64,000 bases of DNA, taken from Microbacterium aurum (GTDB taxonomy: Bacteria; Actinomycetota; Actinomycetes; Actinomycetales; Microbacteriaceae). Shown here in pieces: positions 19,593 through 28,038 of the stretch; position 1 is the stretch's first letter, and each line of letters opens with the position of its first letter. The position numbers were made by a program, and so were the translations under genes. Under the pieces are notes generated by a model. The model saw nothing but the letters and a program-made list of their open reading frames with translations, was not told the DNA's origin and did no database searches. The DNA lies in the NCBI RefSeq assembly GCF_016907815.1, contig NZ_JAFBCQ010000001.1:3038001-3102000 (forward strand), in the 5' to 3' direction.

Positions 19593-21600
19593 TCAGCGAA
19601 TCCCCACAGCGCCTGCGATATCGTCGGCAAGCATTCTCACGTAGACCAGGTTCAAGTGGTCAGCGTCATAGTAGACCGGGACACCCCCAACGACGGCATA
19701 GCAGGTGTCGACGTCACAGAAGTGATCGGTGAGGTCGACGAGGGAGACACGTTCATCGCCCATTCGGGACACGGCGGAAACTACTGGGTCGGCGGGTTGA
19801 GCTTCGGAGCGCGGCCGCGCACACGCAACAGGATCCTGAGTATTCAGGATCACACAATCCGGATCCCTGACTTCACCGTTGAATGGCGGATCCGCCATTG
19901 CAATGACGCGCGAACCGACGGACGACCATGCCGCCCAATCGGACGTCATGCCGTCGATCATCTGTTCCGCTGCCGAGCGGCCGCTGCCATCGTCGACGAG
20001 GTACTGACGCGCGGCCATACCGGTGAAGACCATCTCCGGTCGAGCCTCCTCGACGGCACCTGTCACGGCCCGACTCCATTCGCGACATCCGCTGACCTCG
20101 CCAGCGCTCAACACCGTCCGGAAGCCGATGTAGGCCACATCGGCTGGCGGGCAGTGACCGCGGTAGGCGAGCGTCACAATCCAGCCCTCTCGTCGAGCAA
20201 GCTCGAAGACTGCCCCCTGCCACTGCTGAGCGTGCGAGTCGCCTACGACCCACACGTTGCTCTTCGGACCCGATTCGTTACTGAAGTCGCAGACAATTAT
20301 GGGGACTACATCGCCACCGTGTGGATCCGGTTGTGTTGGACCGCATTGTGGGGGGTAGAAGAAGTACTCGTTGCGCTTCCCCATGTACGGCGAGTCGGCA
20401 AGGTCGAAGACGCTAGGGCAGTCCGCTGCATTGGACAGCGCATGCGGACCGTCGCACGACCCGGTTGCTAGAGGCGCGTCAGGCCTGTCTGCGGTCGAGC
20501 GCAGCGCGGATCCGATTAGGAGCCCTCCGGCACACGCCAAGACGGCTAGTACCCCGACCACCATGAGAACGATCGACCTCAGGGTGCTGGACCGCCAGAA
20601 CACCCAGTTGCGAGCCGGGTCCTCGACCAGGGCCTTTGTGAGCCAGGCGAGGACGAGTGCAATGGCGAGTAGACCGATCCTCGACAGCCCAGTGAGTTCC
20701 GTCCCCAGCACGAACGGCGCGATCACGATGATTGGCCAGTGCCAGAGGTACAACGAGTACGACACCCCGCCCAGCCACTGAGTGAACGCATTGCCAGTCA
20801 CCCAGGAGTGCGCGAGCCCGCCCTCACGAGTCCCTGCGGCGATGATAGCGGCGGTGCCGAGCACGGGCACGAGCGCAGCCACCCCAGGGAAGGGTGTCTC
20901 CGGACCGAAAGCCAGGAGACTGAAAAGGATGCCTACGATGCCGGCCACTGCCATGATGTTCGCGACAGGCTGTGGCATTCGCAGACGGGCGCCGCCCATC
21001 GCCGCGAGTATACCTCCGACCGCAAACTCCCAGCCTCGCGTGAAGGTCACAAAGTAGGCTTGGCTCGGTTCAAACTGAGTGAACACGATGCTAGCGGCTA
21101 GCGATGAGGCGAAGACCACGGCGAGCAATCCGACGACTGTCCCACGTCGCGCTGCAGTACCCCCGATGCGGGATGAGAATATCGTCAGCGCAGCGACGAT
21201 CAGGAGCGGCCACACCAGGTAGAACTGCTCTTCGACCGAAAGAGACCAGTAATGCTGCGCGACGCTCGCAGAGTCATTGAGCGCAGAGTAATTGACGGAT
21301 AGGTGAGCCAGCCACCAGTTCTCTACGTACCCTGCGCTTGCGGCGATCTCGGTGCCGTTTCGCTCCCACCGCGTGTACGGCAGGTACACGAAAACGAGCG
21401 TCGCCGATGCAGCGAGTACGAGCAGCGCTGCCGGCAGCAACCGCCGGATACGACGTGCATAGAAGGCGCCCAGCCGGATGCCACCCGTCATCACGACTTC
21501 TTTCAGAAGATGCGCGGTGATGAGGTACCCCGAGATCACGAAGAATACGTCTACACCTACGTAGCCACCGGGAAGACGCGTTGGCCAAAGATGGTTTAGG
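19593..21600 (-). pseudogene. 3' part of a broken OafA-type acyltransferase with SGNH domain
   Basis: This piece encodes most of an acyltransferase-3 membrane protein: Gly-Gly-Tyr-Val-Gly-Val-Asp-Val-Phe-Phe-Val-Ile-Ser-Gly-Tyr, about ten hydrophobic segments, Trp-Ser-Leu-Ser-Val-Glu-Glu-Gln-Phe-Tyr, then an extracytoplasmic SGNH domain with Gly-Asp-Ser-His and a final Asp-Ala-Asp-His-Leu-Asn. Such proteins acetylate surface glycans. The first 40 codons, including the conserved Gln-Ala-Leu-Arg-Ala segment, are missing here and lie at 24431-24551, beyond the ISL3 element. The frame seems open further upstream only because it reads into the insertion. Confidence 0.9.
21593..21600 (+). repeat. 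8-bp target duplication of the ISL3-family element, left copy
   Basis: GGTTTAGG here recurs at 24431-24438 next to the right end. Eight bp is the usual length for ISL3-family elements. Confidence 0.92.
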
Positions 21601-21624
21601 GGCTCTTCGGACATTCGGTGGGGG

Positions 21625-21660
21625 TCATGGGGTGAGTCCGCCGGCGGCGAGGAGCATGCG
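21625..21660 (-). pseudogene. Detached C-terminal end of the ISL3 transposase gene
   Basis: Read on the minus strand these 12 codons give Arg-Met-Leu-Leu-Ala-Ala-Gly-Gly-Leu-Thr-Pro and a stop. They complete the Asn-Tyr-Arg-Leu end of the main transposase fragment, which has the usual ISL3 C-terminus of this type. The IS110-family element lies between the two parts. Confidence 0.88.
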
Positions 21661-21676
21661 GACTCTTCTATGTGTG

Positions 21677-22738
21677 TCAAGTCGGCGTTACGGCACGGTT
21701 CAGTTGACGATAGATCCGTCGGGCGAGGTAGCGCTTGAGGCAGCGGCGGATCTCCTTGTTGGTGCGGCCTTCGGTGCGGCGTCGTTCGACGTAGGCGCGG
21801 GTGGCGGGGTCGCAGCGCATGCGGGTGACGACGGCCATGTGCAGGGCTCGGTTCAGCCGCCTGTCACCGCCACGGTTGAGACGGTGTCGGGCGGTGTTTC
21901 CGGAAGAGGCGGGGATGGGGTTGACACCGGCGAGAGACGCGAACGCGGCCTCGGAGCGGAGCCGACCGACGTGTGACCAGGCGGTCATCGTGATCGCGGC
22001 CGTCACGACACCGATGCCAGGCTCGTCAAGCAGTGTCGCCGCTGGAGTGGCATGAACGAGCGCTTCCATTCGTAACCTGTTCTCGGCGAGTTCGTCATTG
22101 AGGGCGGTCACTCGTTTGGCGAGACGGATGGCTTCGGCGCGGGCCGTAGCGGCAGCGACTGTTTCGGCCCGGGCACGCCACCGGGTGATCTCGGTGACCT
22201 GAGTGCTGGTCAATGGTCGGCGGGCGTCGATGCCGAGGTTGACAGTCCGCAGCAGCGCGGTGAGCGCGTTGATGGTGCCGGTGCGTTCGGTGGTCATGTG
22301 TTCTCGGGCGGTGACGAGCACGCGCAGAGCGGCGCGTTCACCGTCGTCGTCGCGCGGGTTCCTCAGGTGCGTGATCTCCAGCGGCAGCGCAGCTGCTGCG
22401 ATTCGGCGGGCATCAAGCGGGTCGGACTTGCCCACCCCTCGGTTCGTGCGCGCATTCATCCGGGGTGCTTCAGCGACCTGGTAGCCGGTCTGCGCGACCG
22501 TCTGCGCGAGTCGCGCCCCGTAGGAGCCGATCCCCTCGATGACCCACAAAACGTCCAGGTCCGCGCCGGTGCGCCGCCCGGCCCAGTCGATTGCGCGTTG
22601 AAGACCCGCGTGAGTGGTCGGGAACTGTGCAGTGTCGACCAGTTCTCCCAACGGTGCAGCGAGGATCGCCAGGGTATGCGTCTTCGCGTGAGCGTCGACT
22701 CCGATGACAAATGGATGGGTATGCGCGACGATGGCCAT
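21677..22738 (-). CDS. IS110-family DEDD recombinase
   Basis: The 353-residue protein has an N-terminal RuvC-like DEDD domain: Asp in Val-Ile-Gly-Val-Asp-Ala-His, Glu in Val-Ile-Glu-Gly-Ile-Gly-Ser-Tyr-Gly, and the Asp pair in Lys-Ser-Asp-Pro-Leu-Asp-Ala-Arg-Arg. A coiled-coil-like linker follows, then the C-terminal Tnp domain with Pro-Gly-Ile-Gly, Leu-Ala-Gly-Val-Asn-Pro and the Pro-Ala-Ser-Ser-Gly-Asn segment that holds the catalytic serine. These enzymes act with a bridge RNA that pairs with target and donor DNA. The ATG at 22738 gives the normal family start; a GGAG site lies upstream. The frame is intact. Confidence 0.93.
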   Translation of the reverse strand: MAIVAHTHPFVIGVDAHAKTHTLAILAAPLGELVDTAQFPTTHAGLQRAIDWAGRRTGADLDVLWVIEGIGSYGARLAQTVAQTGYQVAEAPRMNARTNRGVGKSDPLDARRIAAAALPLEITHLRNPRDDDGERAALRVLVTAREHMTTERTGTINALTALLRTVNLGIDARRPLTSTQVTEITRWRARAETVAAATARAEAIRLAKRVTALNDELAENRLRMEALVHATPAATLLDEPGIGVVTAAITMTAWSHVGRLRSEAAFASLAGVNPIPASSGNTARHRLNRGGDRRLNRALHMAVVTRMRCDPATRAYVERRRTEGRTNKEIRRCLKRYLARRIYRQLNRAVTPT

Positions 22739-22809
22739 GGCGATCGACGCTCCTTCCTTGATCTGGGAACAGGACCGGTCGCTGAGGCCGGTGCCGGACC
22801 GGGAAGGAG

Positions 22810-22995
22810 TCACTGGGACAGCTCTGTGATGGGCCACGACCCCGCGGGATCGGGCAGTCTTCTGATCAAGTCGCCAAGTGGGCCGGGACGGCGCCGGCCA
22901 CCCGCTCAGCGTGGACATGTCCGCAATGAAGACACTCCACGAGGAGGACATAGCCGGTATGAGTCACACGCCGAGCGAGGCGGCCGACACCATCC
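22810..22995 (-). ncRNA. Putative IS110 bridge RNA
   Basis: Boundaries are approximate. Read in RNA direction (minus strand) it contains a 5' hairpin (about 22970-22984), a target loop and a donor loop. Target loop: TACCGGCT at 22959-22952 equals the left target flank (23042-23035); after a CTCC/GGAG-type hairpin (22935-22946), TGCGGA at 22925-22920 is complementary to the right target flank. Donor loop: AGAAGA at 22863-22858 equals the element's right end (21669-21664); after a hairpin (22838-22851), TCACAGA at 22829-22823 is complementary to the element's left end. Guide order and polarity match those described for IS621. Expression is inferred. Confidence 0.8.
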
Positions 22996-23021
22996 TGGCA
23001 GCCGGTCCCGGACCAGCCGGT

Positions 23022-24317
23022 TCAAGACTCACAGAGCCGGTAGTTGTCGCGGTTGCGGAAGCCGCGGGCGAGGCGGCGGTGGAGTTCGATGATGCCGTTC
23101 ACTGCTTCGGTGCCGCCGTTGTTCGCCCGGCTGGTGGTGAAGTAGGCCAGGAACGCGGCTCGCCAGCGGCGGAGGGTGCGGCCGAGGCGGGCGATCTCGG
23201 GGATCGGGCAGGTGTGGAATGTGTCGACGACCTTCTCGGCGATCCGCCGCCCCTCGGCGAGGTCCTTCTGGTGGTAGGCGGAACGCAGTTGCTGGGCGCA
23301 CTGCCATGCGACGAACACCTCGTCGTGCGCGGGGTCGGCCTCGATCGCTGCCGCGAGCCTGGTCCGCTGCTTCTCGGTGAGGTTCTCGGCGCCGGCGCGG
23401 AGGATGGTCTGGATCCCGTAGAGCGGGTCGCCGGTCCGACCGCGATGCCCGAGGGTGTCTTGCTGGACGCGGCGGCGGACCTCGTCGACGGCGGCGGTGC
23501 CGAGCTTGACGACGTGGAACGCGTCCAGCACGGCCGTGGCGTCTTCGAGCTTGTCGTCGATCGCGGTCTTGTAGCCGGCGAACGGGTCAAGAGCTGCGAC
23601 CTTCACGTTCTGCCGGAACGCTTCGCCGCGTTCGGCGAGCCAGGACGCGTAGGCCTTCCCGGAGCGGCCGGGCACGAGGTCGAGCAGCCTCGCCCGCGTC
23701 TTTCCGGTGCTGTCGCGGCTGAGATCGACCATCCCGGTCAGCTCCTTCGGGCCGCGCTTTCGGGGGTCTGTGTGATGCCAGATGTGCTCATCGACGCCGA
23801 GGGTGGTGACGTTCTCGAACCGGGACTCGTCCTCAGCCAGTTTGACCAGCTCGGGCTCGACGGCCCGCCACACCGTCTTCCACGACGTTCCGAGCTGACG
23901 GGCGATACCGTGCACGGTGGCGTGCTCGCGGCGCAGCTGCCCGATCGCCCAGCCGACGGCGCGCGTGGTGATCGACCCGCGCCGGGCCACCAGACCCGGG
24001 AGCTGCTCCACGAACGTCCGTCGCACGCATCCCACCTCGTCGCACCGCCAGACCCGCTGCCGCCACACGATCCGCACCCGCGTCACGCCGGGCACATCGT
24101 GAAGCACCCGTCGGCGACGTCCGCGGCCGGTCGCGACGACCCCGCACGACGGGCAGCCGGTCGGTGCCGCCGGGCTCGAGACGGTCACGATCAGCAGCCC
24201 GTCACGGCGGTCAACGTCCTTGACATGGACCCCATCGAGGCCGAGCAGCAAGTCGCAGCGGGAACACGGGCAGGCGGCAGAGCACGCGTCAGCGCACCCC
24301 GAACTATCGTGAGACAC
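23022..24317 (-). pseudogene. ISL3-family transposase gene, C-terminus cut off by IS110
   Basis: The GTG at 24317 has a GAGGACC site. The protein shows the ISL3 pattern: an N-terminal zinc-finger-like Cys-Pro-Ser-Cys-Gly followed later by Cys-Asp-Glu-x-Gly-Cys, then Asp in Gly-Val-Asp-Glu-His, Asp in Leu-Asp-Pro-Phe-Ala-Gly-Tyr and Glu in Gly-Thr-Glu-Ala-Val-Asn-Gly, and Arg-Gly-Phe-Arg-Asn-Arg-Asp-Asn-Tyr-Arg-Leu. It then reads three residues into the IS110 element and stops. The original chain was 439 residues; only the last 11 are lost, so some activity is possible. Confidence 0.88.
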
Positions 24318-24430
24318 GTCGAGGTCCTCGGTTGGAGCAGCAGTTGGAGCTACTGATCCTCGGGGACCTCGACCCCTACCCGCCGAACCTCACCCGGCGA
24401 GCCTCACCCCCACCGAATGTCCGAAGAGCC

Positions 24431-24438
24431 GGTTTAGG
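24431..24438 (+). repeat. 8-bp target duplication of the ISL3-family element, right copy
   Basis: GGTTTAGG, identical to 21593-21600. Confidence 0.92.
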
Positions 24439-24551
24439 AGGACCGCCGTAATCGCTAGGGCACGCAGCGCTTGGATGTCCTTACGGAACCCGCCCTTCGC
24501 AGTTTGGCGCGCCAAACCAGCGTCGGCACCAGGATGGATTCGAACGCTCAC
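24431..24551 (-). pseudogene. 5' part of the broken acyltransferase gene
   Basis: On the minus strand GTG at 24551 opens a frame that reads Val-Ser-Val-Arg-Ile-His-Pro-Gly..., then Gly-Phe-Arg-Lys-Asp-Ile-Gln-Ala-Leu-Arg-Ala-Leu-Ala-Ile and stops being colinear at the ISL3 end. Arg-x-Asp-Ile-Gln-x-Leu-Arg-Ala is the conserved N-terminus of OafA-type acyltransferases, exactly what the 3' fragment lacks. Joined with 21592-19593 it makes a 706-residue protein. It starts 12 bp after the stop of the DUF2304 gene, so the intact gene was probably in one operon with it and the GT2 gene. Confidence 0.88.
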
Positions 24552-24563
24552 GCGAGGAGGCGG

Positions 24564-24935
24564 TCAGACATCCGGCAGCGTCCGCTCGTCGCCGCGATCC
24601 GGGTAATGCACGGTATCCAGCGCGACGCGTCGAGCGAGTCGGGTGATCTGGATGTCCTGCTCACGCCGACGGCGGGCGGCGGTGAGAGCATTCGCAACGA
24701 AAACCACGATGAGACCGTAGAGGAGTAGATCGGTTCCGCGTCCGACGCCGACTGCGACGGCGACATCGTTGATGATCGTCGGAAAGATGACCGCGAGAAC
24801 CGCCGCAACGAACAACAAAAGTAGCGCGATCGTACGAAGTGCCTGCCCACGCGCCGAGCCCGTGGGGCGCAGCAACACCACTGCAAATACGACGAAGGCT
24901 GCGATCAGCAGCACCTTGATGATGAGTTGATCCAC
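24564..24935 (-). CDS. DUF2304 small membrane protein
   Basis: The 123-residue protein has three hydrophobic segments in its first 90 residues (about 5-22, 35-55 and 68-85) followed by a charged tail with Arg-Arg-Arg-Glu-Gln-Asp-Ile-Gln-Ile-Thr-Arg-Leu-Ala. This matches DUF2304, found beside polyprenyl-phosphate glycosyltransferases and thought to support them in the membrane. It starts with GTG at 24935, 9 bp after the stop of the GT2 gene at 24945-25622, and leads into the broken acyltransferase. Biochemical role is not established. Confidence 0.82.
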   Translation of the reverse strand: MDQLIIKVLLIAAFVVFAVVLLRPTGSARGQALRTIALLLLFVAAVLAVIFPTIINDVAVAVGVGRGTDLLLYGLIVVFVANALTAARRRREQDIQITRLARRVALDTVHYPDRGDERTLPDV

Positions 24936-24944
24936 GAAGCCGCC

Positions 24945-25622
24945 TTACTTAATGAACAGTTCGCTGAGGATGTTCACGGAGTTCCACATCGACTGCCCCT
25001 TTGCACGGGAGTACTCAGTGTAGAGAATCTGCACGGGCTGCTCGGCATAGCGCAGATGCTCGACACCAATCTGAGCGACAATCTCGCTCGCGTGAGCCAT
25101 CCGGTTTTGGGTAATGCGAATCCTCGTTGCCGCGGTGCGATTCAGTGCACGCAACCCGTTGTGCGCATCAGTTAGCTTCACTCCTGTTGAGACTCGTTCA
25201 AACAGAACCGCGAGGCGCAGCACAAGCCGCTTCATGGCGCTCGCGTTGGTCCCTGCAGCGAGGAATCGCGACCCCACGACGATGTCCAGCGGCTCCGAGC
25301 GCAGACGCTCCACCATGGCGAGCGCGTCCTCGACGCGGTGCTGACCATCAGAATCGAAGGTGACGAAGTAGCGGGCGCCAGCTTGCTCGAGCGCGAACTC
25401 GAGACCGGTTTGCAGCGCTGCGCCCTGGCCGAGGTTGATCGGGTGCCTGATTACGACCGCACCACCAGCCAACGCCTCGGTGACCGACTCATCCCTACTG
25501 CCGTCATCCACGCACACAACATTCGGGAAAACCCCACGAACGCCAAGAACAACCTCGCGTACGACGGCAGCCTCGTTGTACAGGGGTATGACAACCCAGG
25601 TGTCGGCGTTGGGCGACGGCAT
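24945..25622 (-). CDS. GT2 glycosyltransferase, dolichyl-phosphate mannose synthase-like
   Basis: The 225-residue enzyme opens with Val-Val-Ile-Pro-Leu-Tyr-Asn-Glu (about 10-17), followed by Val-Asp-Asp-Gly-Ser-Arg-Asp, Asn-Leu-Gly-Gln-Gly-Ala-Ala-Leu-Gln-Thr-Gly and the metal-binding Asp-Ser-Asp-Gly-Gln-His. That is the DPM1/polyprenol-phosphate glycosyltransferase pattern without the C-terminal membrane domain; the DUF2304 protein encoded next probably supplies it. It would load a sugar on polyprenyl phosphate for use outside the membrane. The ATG at 25622 has a GAGGAA site at good spacing. Confidence 0.85.
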   Translation of the reverse strand: MPSPNADTWVVIPLYNEAAVVREVVLGVRGVFPNVVCVDDGSRDESVTEALAGGAVVIRHPINLGQGAALQTGLEFALEQAGARYFVTFDSDGQHRVEDALAMVERLRSEPLDIVVGSRFLAAGTNASAMKRLVLRLAVLFERVSTGVKLTDAHNGLRALNRTAATRIRITQNRMAHASEIVAQIGVEHLRYAEQPVQILYTEYSRAKGQSMWNSVNILSELFIK

Positions 25623-25778
25623 GGATGATTCCTCGGGGCAGATATCGGGAGACTTGGGGAGATTCTAGTGATGCTGAGCCGGGAGATCCCTGCGCGCTGC
25701 GGGCAAGGCGTTCGACCGGAGGGAGTAGAGTCTCAGTTTCAGCGAATTCGCGCGAGTAGCGCCCCTCGAAAGCAATCC

Positions 25779-26699
25779 ATGACCTCGGCACGTGACATCA
25801 GCGACGGTATCTGCGCGTATCTGCAGGGCGGCTTTGGGAATCAGCTCTTCATCCTGGCTGCGGCTTGGCAGCAGGCAGACCGTCTCAGTTGCCCTCTCTA
25901 CATCGATGCTTCGCGGTTTCTCGCGGGTGACCCGCTCGAGCGGGCCAAGGAGACTCCGCGTGATTACGAACTATCAGGTCTAGAGGGACGCGGGATCCTG
26001 ATCGAAGCGGACTCTCCGTGGTATCGCAACTCACCCCGCAGGCCAGCCGTCATTCGCCGGACAGGCCGTAGTTCGCGGCACCTCAAGGTGTGGCGACAAC
26101 CAACATTCGGATATCACGAGGAGGTGAACCTCGTCACTCCAGGGACCACCCTGCTTGGCTACTTCCAGTCACCTCGATACTTCGACCGCGTCGCCGAGCA
26201 ACTAGCAACGACGCTAGAGGAAGCCGTCCTGAGCGACGAGGAGTCCCGATGGCTCCGCCCATTTGAACACGAGGCCGCCATCACCGCGCACGTGAGAAGA
26301 GGTGACTACCTGAACCCGCAGACGGCGCTGCACCACGGAATCGCCAGCGGCGCCTATTTCACCCGGGCGATTGCAACGTTGCGGGCGCTGGCCGCACCCA
26401 CTTCACATATTCGCGTGTTCTCCGATTCGCCCGAAATGGCTCGCCGCGAACTATCTCATCTCGGAGACGTGAGCTTCGTCGACGAGCCGAGCAACCTCAG
26501 AGGTCTCGCGACCATACGTGCGATGAGTCGAGGTACGGCGTTCGCGATGAGTAACTCATCCTTCAGTTGGTGGGCCGCCTGGCTGCTTACGCGAAGGAAG
26601 CCGACTGCTCCCGTCGTTGCACCTCGACCATGGCGAGCGGATGGACAGAGCGGCCACGATCAACTGCTCCCCGAATGGCTGACGCTAGACGCTCGCTGA
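25779..26699 (+). CDS. Alpha-1,2-fucosyltransferase (GT11)
   Basis: The 306-residue enzyme shows the GT11 signatures: Gly-Gly-Phe-Gly-Asn-Gln-Leu-Phe (17-24), His-Val-Arg-Arg-Gly-Asp-Tyr-Leu (about 171-178) and Ser-Asn-Ser-Ser-Phe-Ser-Trp-Trp (about 257). The His-x-Arg-Arg-Gly-Asp motif binds GDP-fucose. gmd and fcl in the same locus make that donor, so a fucosylated surface glycan is likely. The ATG at 25779 fits the family start; the frame is open upstream to 25668 with no support. The 156 bp upstream, divergent from the GT2 gene, must hold promoters but none is convincing. Confidence 0.88.
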   Translation: MTSARDISDGICAYLQGGFGNQLFILAAAWQQADRLSCPLYIDASRFLAGDPLERAKETPRDYELSGLEGRGILIEADSPWYRNSPRRPAVIRRTGRSSRHLKVWRQPTFGYHEEVNLVTPGTTLLGYFQSPRYFDRVAEQLATTLEEAVLSDEESRWLRPFEHEAAITAHVRRGDYLNPQTALHHGIASGAYFTRAIATLRALAAPTSHIRVFSDSPEMARRELSHLGDVSFVDEPSNLRGLATIRAMSRGTAFAMSNSSFSWWAAWLLTRRKPTAPVVAPRPWRADGQSGHDQLLPEWLTLDAR

Positions 26700-26799
26700 T
26701 AAGCTATACATCACGCCGGAAGGCGCGCACGAAGGCGGATCCGAGGTGTAACGCATGGTCATACCAGCGCCTCCCGTCGGCCGCGGCCGGAAGGCAGCC

Positions 26800-28038
26800 A
26801 TGAGCGTCAGTACGGCCACGAGCACCGTCTACCTACTTGGCGCACAGTTTCTGCGCAACCTCGGTCCGCTGATCATTCTCCTGCTTCTGGCTCGATTGAC
26901 CACACCCGAGACCGTCGGGACTTACTCGCTCTCACTGGCTCTGGTAACCCCGTTCTTTGTCTTCGCCCAGCTCGGCATGCGGACGGTTACGCTCACGCTG
27001 CAGCCGGAAGCCCGATTCCGCCACTACACGCTCGTGCAAGCGACTGCCGCTGCGGGCGCCCTGGTGGCCGCGCTCATTTTCGGGTCACTGGCCTCGGCAG
27101 TGGCAGTCCTGATCCTTGCGTGCGCGGGTCTGTCAAAGGTGTCCGATAATTTCGCCGATTTCGTGTCCGGATCACTGCAGCGGCACGACCGGGCGCGCAC
27201 GGTTTTTGTCGGCAGCCTCCTCTCTGCGGCACTCGTATCGATTACGACGGCCGTCGTCATCTACGCCACACGAAACCTCACCGCGAGCCTCACGGCGCTC
27301 GCGGTGTCATCGCTCATCTGCACTTATGTGCTCCTCTTCCGTCCCGCTCGAAGGGTGACTGCGGGAGCGGAGGACAGCGTGTCGTACCATGCTCCCGAAG
27401 CTGGCGAGATTCGACGCATCGTACTCGCAGGCCTTCCCTTGGGCGTTGCGATGTCTCTGATGTCGTTGATTTCCACGGCGCCTCAGTACATAGTGACGAG
27501 TGCCTTTGGTGAGGCCGAGACGGCGCGACTAGCGGTTCTCTTGTACATCTATGCGTTGGCGGACATCGTGACAGGGGTGGTCTCGCAGGCCTGGATTCCA
27601 CAGGCCCAGCGACTCGAGCTGCACACTCACCGAAGCGCGCGTTTGCTGGCGGTGACGGCACGTCACGCGGGCTCGTGGACGATAGCTTACGTCCCGATAA
27701 CAGCTGTTGGCCTGATCCTCGCATCTGTCCTGATTCCGCTCGTGTTCGGCCCTACCTACACCCTGTCGCTCCTCGAGGCGGTTCCTCTCGGCTTCGCGGT
27801 GGTTCTTCTCCCGGCCGCGCATTTCCTAGCCACCGCCGTCGCTATCCGAAACGACTACGCGCACACGCTGACACTGGCGGTGGGCTCCACCGCGCTTTCG
27901 CTGGCCGCGTGCATCGTGCTTATTCCGTCGATGGGCTTGGCCGGGGCCTTCTGGGCCGTCATGGTTGCCGTCGCGTCGCGAGCTGCCCTGGCGGCCGTCA
28001 TCCTTGCGCTGCGGGGGCGGAAGGAGACTCGGCGGTGA
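26800..28038 (+). CDS. Oligosaccharide flippase (Wzx/MATE-like)
   Basis: The 412-residue protein is almost wholly hydrophobic, with about 12 membrane segments and Phe-Leu-Arg-Asn-Leu-Gly-Pro near the start, as in polysaccharide transporters of the MOP superfamily. It would flip lipid-linked repeat units to the outer face for the Wzy-type polymerases at the left end of the window. The ATG at 26800 has GGAAGG in place and the usual N-terminus; an ATG at 26755 would add 15 non-hydrophobic residues. Its stop overlaps the next GTG (GTGA), so it starts an operon of glycosyltransferases. Confidence 0.85.
   Translation: MSVSTATSTVYLLGAQFLRNLGPLIILLLLARLTTPETVGTYSLSLALVTPFFVFAQLGMRTVTLTLQPEARFRHYTLVQATAAAGALVAALIFGSLASAVAVLILACAGLSKVSDNFADFVSGSLQRHDRARTVFVGSLLSAALVSITTAVVIYATRNLTASLTALAVSSLICTYVLLFRPARRVTAGAEDSVSYHAPEAGEIRRIVLAGLPLGVAMSLMSLISTAPQYIVTSAFGEAETARLAVLLYIYALADIVTGVVSQAWIPQAQRLELHTHRSARLLAVTARHAGSWTIAYVPITAVGLILASVLIPLVFGPTYTLSLLEAVPLGFAVVLLPAAHFLATAVAIRNDYAHTLTLAVGSTALSLAACIVLIPSMGLAGAFWAVMVAVASRAALAAVILALRGRKETRR

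Larger units (their letters stand above)
21661..23033 (-). mobile_element. IS110-family insertion sequence nested in the ISL3 transposase gene
   Basis: The element has no terminal inverted repeats, as expected for IS110. The junctions share the dinucleotide GA on the plus strand (21661-21662 and 23034-23035), which is present once in the rebuilt target, so the insertion made no longer duplication. Only 14 bp lie between the transposase stop and the right end, while about 295 bp lie upstream of its start. That layout puts the element in the IS110 group (non-coding RNA in the left end) and not in the IS1111 group. Confidence 0.88.
21601..24430 (-). mobile_element. ISL3-family insertion sequence, itself interrupted by an IS110-family element
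   Basis: Perfect 25-bp inverted ends start with GGCTCTTCGGACATTCGG at 21601 and end at 24430. The GGCTCTTC tip is typical of ISL3. The 8-bp duplication GGTTTAGG flanks it. Without the nested element the length is about 1.46 kb, normal for the family. The transposase gene runs on the minus strand from 24317; its last 11 codons and stop (21625-21660) are separated from the rest by the nested IS110. It interrupts the acyltransferase gene; removal with one duplicate joins 24551-24431 to 21592-19593 in frame (2121 bp). Confidence 0.93.

Noticed and set aside
23022..24317. ISL3 transposase as an intact gene
   Set aside because: Its last 11 codons are on the far side of the IS110 element and it ends in three residues read from that element.
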